Shown one piece after another: positions 27,589-34,935 of a DNA stretch of 64,000 nt (its first letter is position 1; each line of letters starts with the position of its first letter). Made by a program: the position numbers and the translations under genes. Below the pieces are notes generated by a model. It did not search any database and was not told the origin of the DNA. It saw only the letters and a program-made list of their open reading frames with translations. The DNA comes from CAILZL01 sp050181835 (GTDB taxonomy: Bacteria; Pseudomonadota; Gammaproteobacteria; Steroidobacterales; Steroidobacteraceae), in NCBI GenBank assembly GCA_050181835.1, contig JBFXCU010000005.1, forward strand, positions 1-64,000, in the 5' to 3' direction.

Positions 27589-28314
27589 TCAGCGATATAA
27601 AACTTCAGTGTTGTAAAAGCCGCGTTGATTTTCTGCGCAAAGATTGCGGCACAAGTCATTACGTGACGCCGGGCCGGAGCGCCAAGCCGTCAGATGCACG
27701 GCGCGCGGCTGATAATGTGGGCTTGGATCGAGCACATGCTGACAGGAAGACACTGCCACCAAGGTATGCATTTCGAAACGAATATCAACATAGTCATTAG
27801 CTTTGGCATTCCCACCGACAAAATGCAACCCGCCTTGATCATCGACGCTTACTTTACTGAAGAAGTTTACCGTTGAGGTTAGATCGCGTGCGCCTAACCC
27901 ATGTTTTCCCAATTCAGTAAGCAAACTATCCTCGCCATTTTTGTAATAGTCGTTGCGTCGTTCCTGAAATGAACCATCGCCATACTTCGCACGCACCAAC
28001 ACCGCATTGGATACGCCACTGATGGTGTCATGCCAGCCGCAAGTGTCATCAGCAAGCGAACAGATCACTCGACCCATATCTGAGTAACAGACATTCCCTT
28101 TGCGTAGAAAAGCCGTATGTTGTGCTTTAAGTGTGTCAGCCATGTTGTAGCGTTCCAGCGGCTGATCGAAATTGAAAAAAGCTGCGCTGAGATTGGCACC
28201 GGCTTCCAATGCCAACACACGTAGTGTAGTACCACGTCGCACCACACCAGACCAATGCGCACCATTTCGCAGTGACTCTTCCCATAAAACCCAATCTGGC
28301 GCTGAACCGGACAT
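27589..28314 (-). CDS. DUF1989 subunit (urea carboxylase-associated protein 2; carboxyguanidine deiminase subunit)
   Basis: 241 residues, the second DUF1989 paralog and the first gene of the leftward operon. It shares with its partner the DDTCGWHDTISG block and STVNFFSKVSVDDQGGL. An AGAGGT ribosome-binding site lies just before the ATG at 28314. The two paralogs are thought to act as a heteromer converting carboxyguanidine to allophanate plus ammonia. The operon order is DUF1989, DUF1989, carboxylase, allophanate hydrolase. Confidence 0.88.
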   Translation of the reverse strand: MSGSAPDWVLWEESLRNGAHWSGVVRRGTTLRVLALEAGANLSAAFFNFDQPLERYNMADTLKAQHTAFLRKGNVCYSDMGRVICSLADDTCGWHDTISGVSNAVLVRAKYGDGSFQERRNDYYKNGEDSLLTELGKHGLGARDLTSTVNFFSKVSVDDQGGLHFVGGNAKANDYVDIRFEMHTLVAVSSCQHVLDPSPHYQPRAVHLTAWRSGPASRNDLCRNLCAENQRGFYNTEVLYR

Positions 28315-28600
28315 GCCTACCTCTTGAAGGAGACCAAAACTAACAATCTATGAACAACCAACAACTAGAATCGATAGCAAGACTCGTACCAGTGCAACGA
28401 ATGTAGCTACACGGCTCAATTTCGTGCGCGACAATAATTTGTCATCACCAATCAGCACTGTAATCGAGCGCACCAATATTGATACCGCCCCATTTTGAAG
28501 CCGAGTGCCGCTTGTTGTCGTGTCAAGATCCGATAGGACTGCAGTCAAAAGGGCGTTTCTTCGGCGCTAAAACCAAAGCTGTAGTCGGCAGTCTTTATTG
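28315..28600. other. Divergent control region of the guanidine locus
   Basis: No gene is supported here. It must hold the promoter of the leftward operon. I see no second ykkC motif on the minus strand. One GCACC half of an NtrC-type site lies at 28470-28474, but the other half is not conserved. Confidence 0.5.
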
Positions 28601-28616
28601 GGCACGCGACTTGCAG
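28600..28616 (+). promoter_or_regulatory. Sigma54-type promoter upstream of the riboswitch
   Basis: GGCACG, four bases, then TTGCA: the GG at 28601-28602 and GC at 28613-28614 have the exact -24/-12 spacing of sigma54 promoters (consensus TGGCACG-N4-TTGCA), with one mismatch at the T before GG. The predicted transcript start is near 28626, about 10 bases before the riboswitch. Nitrogen control through NtrC would suit a nitrogen-scavenging locus. Confidence 0.6.
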
Positions 28617-28636
28617 ATGCTGGTAGTAAATGTGCG

Positions 28637-28757
28637 TCTAGGGTTCCGACTGGTGTTTTGTTACGCCAGTGCTGGTCCGAGAGAGGCAGTCCAGTAGCTA
28701 CGCAGACTTAAGTTTGCATGGCTGCTGGATACACGGCGGGACAAAAGCCCGGGAGAA
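28637..28757 (+). ncRNA. ykkC guanidine-I riboswitch
   Basis: Conserved ykkC blocks occur in order: CTAGGGTTCCGACTGG at 28638-28653, CTGGTCCGAGAGAGGCAG at about 28672-28689, ACACGG at about 28731-28736, and GGGACAAAAGCCCGGGAGA at 28738-28756. This class binds guanidinium and turns on guanidine export or degradation genes. It lies about 110 bp upstream of the ABC-transporter substrate-binding gene. The last GGGAG can also pair with CTCCC at about 28780-28784, enclosing an AGCAC/GTGCT hairpin, which is a likely expression platform; no long U-tract follows. Confidence 0.92.
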
Positions 28758-28867
28758 AGAGCACTGAGCGTGCTGCTGGCTCCCTTGGTATGAAAATCTT
28801 ACCGAAATGTCAGTAAACGCCAGCATCTTGGAACGCGTAACCCACTCATGCGTATGAGGAGAACCCG

Positions 28868-29980
28868 ATGCAAGCACTGATAAATTCTATCCGCCACTTT
28901 TATAATCAGCTCATTTACCAGTCAACTCGCTGCCTAACCGTGTTACTCATAGGCAGTGTACTCGTCACGCAGCCAGTGTTAGCTGCTGAAAAAACTTCTT
29001 TCAAGGTTGCATGGAGCATCTACGTTGGCTGGATGCCGTGGGATTACGCCAGTCAAAGTGGCATCTTGAAAAAATGGGCTGATAAATATGGCATTAAAAT
29101 CGAGCTTACCCAGATCAATGACTATGTAGAGTCTATCAATCAATACACTGCGGGTGGCTTCGACGCCTGCGTCATGACCAACATGGACATGCTGACCATT
29201 CCTGCTGCTGGCGGCGTGGACTCCACTGCGCTGATTATGGGCGACTTCTCCAATGGCAATGATGGCATCGTGCTAAAAGGAAAAGGCAAGAAGCTGACAG
29301 ACATCAAAGGACAGAGCATTAACTTGGTAGAGCTATCTGTATCACATTATTTAATGGCGCGTGGATTGGACTCAGTAGGCCTGCGTGAACGTGACATCAA
29401 AGTGATTAACACGTCGGATGCAGATATAGTCGGCGCATTTGCCGCTACCGACAGTACCGCAGTGGTGACTTGGAAACCGCAACTGAGCGAAATCCTGAAC
29501 ACACCCAACTCTACTCTGGTGTTTGATTCCAGTAAGATTCCAGGTGAGATCATGGATTTGATGGTAGTCAATACCGCCACCTTGAAGACAAACCCGAAAC
29601 TAGGAAAAGTACTGGTCGGCGCTTGGTATGAAACCATGGCGGTAATGTTCAAGGGCGATGCTGCTGCCAAGGCGGCGCGTACCATGATGGCGAAGACATC
29701 CGGCACTGATCTGGCGGGATATGAAAGCCAACTAACCACAACCAACATGTATGTCACCGCGAGTGATGCACTAACCTTCATCAATGGTGATAGCGTGATA
29801 AAGAACATGGACTTGGTGCGCAAGTTCTCGTTCGCACATGGCTTGCTCGGCGCAGGCGCTAAAACCGTTGATGCAGTGGGGGTCGAGTTCCCTAACGGTA
29901 AAGTGCTGGGTAATGCCAAGAACATTAAAATGCGGTTTGATAACAGCTACACAAAGATGGCCGTGGATGGCAAGTTGTAA
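28868..29980 (+). CDS. ABC transporter substrate-binding protein (guanidine/urea carboxylase-linked)
   Basis: A 370-residue periplasmic binding protein of the nitrate/taurine (NMT1/SsuA-like) type. The signal peptide runs to about residue 38 (VLVTQPVLAAEK). The mature part begins FKVAWSIYVGWMPWDYASQSGILKKWADKYG. AGGAG lies 7 bases before the ATG. It is the first gene behind the guanidine riboswitch, followed by permease and ATPase genes, so it most likely binds guanidinium. Confidence 0.9.
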   Translation: MQALINSIRHFYNQLIYQSTRCLTVLLIGSVLVTQPVLAAEKTSFKVAWSIYVGWMPWDYASQSGILKKWADKYGIKIELTQINDYVESINQYTAGGFDACVMTNMDMLTIPAAGGVDSTALIMGDFSNGNDGIVLKGKGKKLTDIKGQSINLVELSVSHYLMARGLDSVGLRERDIKVINTSDADIVGAFAATDSTAVVTWKPQLSEILNTPNSTLVFDSSKIPGEIMDLMVVNTATLKTNPKLGKVLVGAWYETMAVMFKGDAAAKAARTMMAKTSGTDLAGYESQLTTTNMYVTASDALTFINGDSVIKNMDLVRKFSFAHGLLGAGAKTVDAVGVEFPNGKVLGNAKNIKMRFDNSYTKMAVDGKL

Positions 29981-29989
29981 TCGACAACC

Positions 29990-30799
29990 ATGCCACGTCT
30001 GATCAATTTGCATCCGCGTCGTAGCAGTGCGCTGGCCCTTAGCGCATTGCCTTTTATATTACTGTTATTAGCGTATGCATTTGGCTCCAACCTGCGCCTG
30101 GCGGAAAATCCAGGCGACAAATTGCTACCAGCGCTGGGCACTCTCTTCTCAACATTCAAACAATATGCCGTTGAGGAAGATGCACGCAGTGGTGCTGTAT
30201 TGTTGTGGCTTGATACGTTTTCCAGCCTTAAACGTATTGGTATTGCGCTGAGCATCAGTGCTGCTATCGCACTGATGATTGGCCTGTGCCTTGGAACTAT
30301 TCCTTTATTGCGTGCGACTTTTGGCAACTTCATTACGGTAGTGTCGATGATTCCACCACTAGCCATACTGCCAATATTGTTCATTGCGCTGGGGTTAGGT
30401 GAATTATCTAAAATCACCTTGATCATTATCGGTATAACGCCGGTGATGATCCGTGATCTCAGTCAGCGTTGCGCCGAATTACCGGCAGAGCAGTTGATTA
30501 AGGCACAAACCCTGGGTGCGAACAGCTGGCAGCTGGTATTACGCGTTGTATTACCGCAGATATTACCGCGCCTGCTAGGCGCATTACGTCTGTCGCTAGC
30601 TTCCGCTTGGTTATTTCTGATTTCCGCCGAAGCCATCGCCTCTACCGAAGGTCTTGGCTACCGAATTTTTCTGGTTCGCCGTTACCTTGCAATGGACGTG
30701 ATCCTACCCTACGTAATTTGGATTACGTTGTTGGCATTTTTGATGGACTGGTTGTTGCGGCTACTCAGTCGTAAAGCATTTCCTTGGGCAGAAAGTTGA
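29990..30799 (+). CDS. ABC transporter permease
   Basis: 269 residues with about six membrane segments, SsuC/TauC-like. The family EAA-type loop is visible (ELPAEQLIKAQTLGANSWQLVLRVVLPQILPRLLGALRLS). It lies 9 bp after the binding protein and overlaps the ATPase gene by 16 bp, giving a compact three-gene importer. Confidence 0.92.
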   Translation: MPRLINLHPRRSSALALSALPFILLLLAYAFGSNLRLAENPGDKLLPALGTLFSTFKQYAVEEDARSGAVLLWLDTFSSLKRIGIALSISAAIALMIGLCLGTIPLLRATFGNFITVVSMIPPLAILPILFIALGLGELSKITLIIIGITPVMIRDLSQRCAELPAEQLIKAQTLGANSWQLVLRVVLPQILPRLLGALRLSLASAWLFLISAEAIASTEGLGYRIFLVRRYLAMDVILPYVIWITLLAFLMDWLLRLLSRKAFPWAES

Positions 30800-31545
30800 T
30801 GGCCGAACTTACCGTCAGACGACTATGGAAAGAATACGGCTCACAGGTAGTGCTGGAGAATCTCAATCTGGTGGTAGCGGATCATGAGTTCGTTACTATT
30901 GTTGGTGCTTCCGGTTGCGGTAAGACCACGTTCCTGAAAATGCTCTTGGGCATTGAACAACCAACTCGCGGCGAATTACTCATTGATGGCAAACCATTTG
31001 CAGCAGAGCCAGATCAAGATCGCGGCATCGTGTTCCAACGCTACTCGCTGTTTCCACACTTGAGCGTACTCAACAACTTGTTGCTGGGCTTAGAGCTGCA
31101 AGGGGCATCGTTGACAAGCAGACTGTTTGGCAACAAGCGCCGACAAGCCATTGATAAAGCGTATGAATTACTCAATACGATTGGCCTTTACTCTTCGCGG
31201 GATAAATATCCGACGCAGTTATCAGGTGGTATGCAACAGCGTTTGTCGATTGCTCAATCCGTCATCTGCGAACCAAAAATTCTGTTACTAGATGAACCAT
31301 TCGGCGCACTCGACCCCGGTATTACCAAGGACATGCATGAGCTGATCATCCAGTTATGGGAAAGCCGCCGCATGACCATCTTTATGGTTACTCACGATGT
31401 ACAGGAAAGCTTCACACTAGGCACACGCTTGTTAGTGTTCGACAAGCTGCGTCACGACTCGCAGGCACCGGAAGTTTATGGCGCGAGCATTACCTATGAT
31501 ATTCCACTTAAGCATGGAAAGTACGAAACCGTCATTGCGGCCTGA
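30784..31545 (+). CDS. ABC transporter ATP-binding protein
   Basis: 253 residues, SsuB/TauB-type ATPase. Walker A GASGCGKTTF, the Q-loop region VFQRYSLFPHLSVLNNLLLG, signature QLSGGMQQRLSIAQS, Walker B ILLLDEPFGALD, and the switch His in FMVTHDVQES are all intact. Two in-frame starts exist: 30784 and the ATG at 30799 (MAELTVRRLW); the latter gives no overlap beyond the permease stop and fits the family N-terminus better. It ends 3 bp before the convergent addA-like gene. Confidence 0.93.
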   Translation: MGRKLMAELTVRRLWKEYGSQVVLENLNLVVADHEFVTIVGASGCGKTTFLKMLLGIEQPTRGELLIDGKPFAAEPDQDRGIVFQRYSLFPHLSVLNNLLLGLELQGASLTSRLFGNKRRQAIDKAYELLNTIGLYSSRDKYPTQLSGGMQQRLSIAQSVICEPKILLLDEPFGALDPGITKDMHELIIQLWESRRMTIFMVTHDVQESFTLGTRLLVFDKLRHDSQAPEVYGASITYDIPLKHGKYETVIAA

Positions 31546-31548
31546 TTG

Positions 31549-34500
31549 TTACAGCTCTCGCCACTCCCCTAATAGCGGAAAGTACAGCGCAGTTTTGACT
31601 GGTTCAACGGGCTTCCATGCATGCATCAGCCTTGCATATCTATCCATCTGACCACGATACCGCTCCACTTCGTTTTGCAGGAATGCTTCCCGGCCACCAC
31701 CTTCATGGCTACTGGTTTTGAAATCGACTATCCAGCGAATACCGTGCTCATCGATAAAGCTGCGATCAATAATGCAATTAATGACAGTGTCGTTCAGCAC
31801 ACCAGTCAAGGCTATTTCAGCAGCAGCTTCACGATGAGTCGTATCTATACCCAGTATCCAGCGACCTTTTGGATCAGCGAGCGTCTGCTCAATAGCCTGT
31901 CTCACCCGCTCGCAGGCGCTACTGCGCAGCGCCTCGGGCACGCCCCACTCCGCCAACTGCAATAACCATTGCGGTCGACGATCACTGGCTTGCCATTGCT
32001 GCATTTGCACAACAGATAGTTTTACCAACCACTCCAGCTCTGCATGTACCACGCTGCCAATATGGCGACTGGTTTCACCTACCCAGTCAAATTCCGGCTG
32101 CGCGGTGTTTAATGTGTTACTGCTGTGACCCGGCAGTGCCGCAACTGCAGCCGGTGCACTCCAATCGAGCGGCAAACGACGCAACGCTGATCGCGCAGGT
32201 GAACTGCTTGTCTTTACTGACGGGGTAAAGCTTTGTATGGCACGCGTGAACTCTGTCTGTACTTGCGGCCAAAGCAAACGCAACAAGCTCCCTTCCATCG
32301 GTGTATTCGCCGCGTCGCCGTCCTTATTCATGCTGGCACTACCGAATAGATGTAGCTCACGCTTGGCACGCGTGGCTGCCACGTACAATAGCCGCCCACG
32401 TTCGTGACGTGTACGTTGTTTTTCCAGCGTTGCTAGCCACTGATAAATCGCATCGCCATCCCCACCTTTTGCGCCCGGCGGCGCCAACACCAAACCGTCG
32501 GCGGGCAAACCTGTAAGTCGAGTCCAACGCAACAAGCGAGTACTATCGCGACCACTACTACGATGCATTGACGGCAATATCACCACATCGAACTCTAGTC
32601 CCTTGGATTTATGGATGGTCATGATATCGACGCGAGCTGTGGGGCTATTGCCAGACACCGCATACAAGTTACTAAGTTGCGTTTCAAGACGCACCAGATC
32701 TTCGAGATCGCCCACTACTTCCAACTCATCCAACCGTGCGAAAAACGCATCGGCATCATCCAGCTCATTCTCAGCATATAAGCAAGCGGGGCCATGTAAA
32801 GCCAACCAAGTACGCTCGACCCAATCACGTAATGTATGTCGCGATCGTGCATGAGCAGCGGCATTCATCACTGCCATGAATTGCCTGGCTCGCTGTAAAC
32901 CGGCAGCACTGAGTGATGCTTGGTCAGATTGGTTTTCCGCTATTAACACATTCAATGCAGTGAAAATAGTTTTTTCTTGATCAGCAGCAATGACATGTAG
33001 ATCAGCCAATGTCAGACCGCACCATGGCGCGCGTAGACAGGACAACCAAGCAGTACGATCACCTAAATGCACTAGCGCACGCGTCAATGCAATCAGATCC
33101 TGCACCAACGAGCGATCTTTAAGCGGCTCGATATCAACAGCGTTGAAGACAATACCAGCCTGTGCCAGTTCGCGCGCAATAGCGCCAACATGGGATCGAC
33201 CGCTGACCAGAATGGCTATGCGTTGATGCTCAACCTCAGTTAATGACCGCCTTACCACTTCGCAAATCTGCTGCGCCTCTTGCTGAGGGGCGCGCTCAAT
33301 AGCGGCATGCACGATGACGCCACCATGAATTGCCGCATCTGGCCGCGCCAGACTAGCACTGTAACGCACCGCTCCTAACTCAGCATCATCATGGACTGGC
33401 ATTACACGCGGGAAGACAGTATTAACCCACGCTACAATCGGGTGAGTGGAACGAAAATTAGTTTGCAGCTGTAGTGATTTAACCGCCACGTTCGGCAATC
33501 CGCGTGCCTGCATTTCCAGAAACAAGCCCACTTCTGCCTGACGGAATCGGTAAATGGATTGCATCGGATCACCGACACAGAAAAGCGTTCGCCCATCACC
33601 GTCTGACCAGCCAGCAGTAAGCAGCTTCAACAACGACATTTGTGTAATGGACGTATCCTGAAACTCATCCACCAGTAAATGCTGCAAGCGAGCGTCGAGC
33701 GCTAACGCGGTATCTGTAGGCTGATCAATGCCACCCAGCGTTCGCAAGGCACGTAATGAAATTTCCACGTAGTCAACCTGACCACGCGACTGAAACTCCA
33801 GCATCAACTCACTCACCGCCTTGGGTAGCAATTGCAATAGTGCCTGTAAAACTTGCCACTGTGCGTCACTGAAGCCTGAGGCAGGCAATTCATGTAACGC
33901 GACAAACAATTCATCCAGCCCTGGGATCTCACGCAGCGAACTCAACAGCGACAGCATTCTGGTTTTTGCCAATTTATTATCGACTGGAAATCCTTGTGTC
34001 TTATTTAGCGATGCATAGAACTCACCATCTTTCTTGCAAAGCACCATAGCCAGACCGCGCCAGGCTGACAACGCATCTGCATCTAGTTCAGGTAGGTCGA
34101 TTAATTCACTGCATGCAAGCAAGTACGGCTCATCGCTTGGCTTGGCCCCGTTTTTCAATCTGTTGCTGGCGCTGTAGGCAGCCAACTCAATCAGCTCACT
34201 GTGCAACTCAGCAGGCAGTTCAGCGTGCAGACGTTGTAGATGATGTTCAACGACAGCACGCAGCGTTACCTCAATGCTGTCACGCAAACCCACTTCATTG
34301 CGGTGACTCATCAATATCGGCAACCAATGATCGCGCTTTGCCAGCAAGTCACATAGCATATCCACGAAGTCGGGTACGCGGTTGGCCAAGTGCCTCAATA
34401 CCGTTTCCAGTTGTGCTGAATCACTACTACCATCACCCAGTTGTTGCAGCAATCGAACACAGACAGCTTCGTAGATAGGGCGCTGATCTACGGCGATCTC

Positions 34501-34935
34501 CATGCTGGCACCCATGTGTGCCAGCATTGGCAGACGCCGTGACAGACTGGTATTTAGTGCATCAATGGTTTGAATACGTAGCCGAGCCGGATGAGCTTCC
34601 AGCTGCCAACGTCGCTGCTGGTCAGCTGCCAGCGCTGCTTGAGCAAGATCCCAATTTTTTGCCTCATGTGGCTTGGTAGGCCGTTTAGTGGTGCGCGCTC
34701 GTGTCAGTGATTGCAAAATGCGATTGCGCATTTCACTGGCAGCTTTGCGGGTAAAAGTTATAGCCAGAATCTGCTCTGGAATTTCGACCGTGGTCAACAA
34801 GTGCAAATAGCGTTGTGTCAGTAATTCTGTTTTGCCAGAACCCGCCGGGGCCTGCACGATGAATGAACGTGACGCATTGAGCGCACGTTCGCGAACCGAA
34901 TTGTCCGCTAATGATGATTTATCATCATTATTCAT
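31549..34935 (-). CDS. AddA/RecB-like helicase-nuclease
   Basis: 1128 residues from the ATG at 34935. It is a superfamily 1 (UvrD-type) helicase with a C-terminal PD-(D/E)xK nuclease: Walker A VQAPAGSGKTELLTQRYLHLL, ILAITFTRKAASEMR, HLLVDEFQDTS, VGDPMQSIYRFRQAEV, DIMTIHKSKGLEFDVVILP, LYVAATRAKRELHLFG, and near the end WIVDFKTSSH. With the next gene it forms an AddAB-like double-strand-break repair pair. An upstream in-frame codon at 35016 lies deep inside the partner gene, so 34935, overlapping the partner stop by 8 bp, is the better start. Confidence 0.9.
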   Translation of the reverse strand: MNNDDKSSLADNSVRERALNASRSFIVQAPAGSGKTELLTQRYLHLLTTVEIPEQILAITFTRKAASEMRNRILQSLTRARTTKRPTKPHEAKNWDLAQAALAADQQRRWQLEAHPARLRIQTIDALNTSLSRRLPMLAHMGASMEIAVDQRPIYEAVCVRLLQQLGDGSSDSAQLETVLRHLANRVPDFVDMLCDLLAKRDHWLPILMSHRNEVGLRDSIEVTLRAVVEHHLQRLHAELPAELHSELIELAAYSASNRLKNGAKPSDEPYLLACSELIDLPELDADALSAWRGLAMVLCKKDGEFYASLNKTQGFPVDNKLAKTRMLSLLSSLREIPGLDELFVALHELPASGFSDAQWQVLQALLQLLPKAVSELMLEFQSRGQVDYVEISLRALRTLGGIDQPTDTALALDARLQHLLVDEFQDTSITQMSLLKLLTAGWSDGDGRTLFCVGDPMQSIYRFRQAEVGLFLEMQARGLPNVAVKSLQLQTNFRSTHPIVAWVNTVFPRVMPVHDDAELGAVRYSASLARPDAAIHGGVIVHAAIERAPQQEAQQICEVVRRSLTEVEHQRIAILVSGRSHVGAIARELAQAGIVFNAVDIEPLKDRSLVQDLIALTRALVHLGDRTAWLSCLRAPWCGLTLADLHVIAADQEKTIFTALNVLIAENQSDQASLSAAGLQRARQFMAVMNAAAHARSRHTLRDWVERTWLALHGPACLYAENELDDADAFFARLDELEVVGDLEDLVRLETQLSNLYAVSGNSPTARVDIMTIHKSKGLEFDVVILPSMHRSSGRDSTRLLRWTRLTGLPADGLVLAPPGAKGGDGDAIYQWLATLEKQRTRHERGRLLYVAATRAKRELHLFGSASMNKDGDAANTPMEGSLLRLLWPQVQTEFTRAIQSFTPSVKTSSSPARSALRRLPLDWSAPAAVAALPGHSSNTLNTAQPEFDWVGETSRHIGSVVHAELEWLVKLSVVQMQQWQASDRRPQWLLQLAEWGVPEALRSSACERVRQAIEQTLADPKGRWILGIDTTHREAAAEIALTGVLNDTVINCIIDRSFIDEHGIRWIVDFKTSSHEGGGREAFLQNEVERYRGQMDRYARLMHAWKPVEPVKTALYFPLLGEWREL

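Noticed and set aside
28465..28490. NtrC binding site near the guanidine locus
   Set aside because: GCACC is present as one half-site but the dyad partner GGTGC is not, so it is not enough to call.
28750..28800. Intrinsic terminator as the riboswitch expression platform
   Set aside because: A GGGAG/CTCCC hairpin is possible but no U-run follows, so I describe it as a candidate platform, not a terminator.
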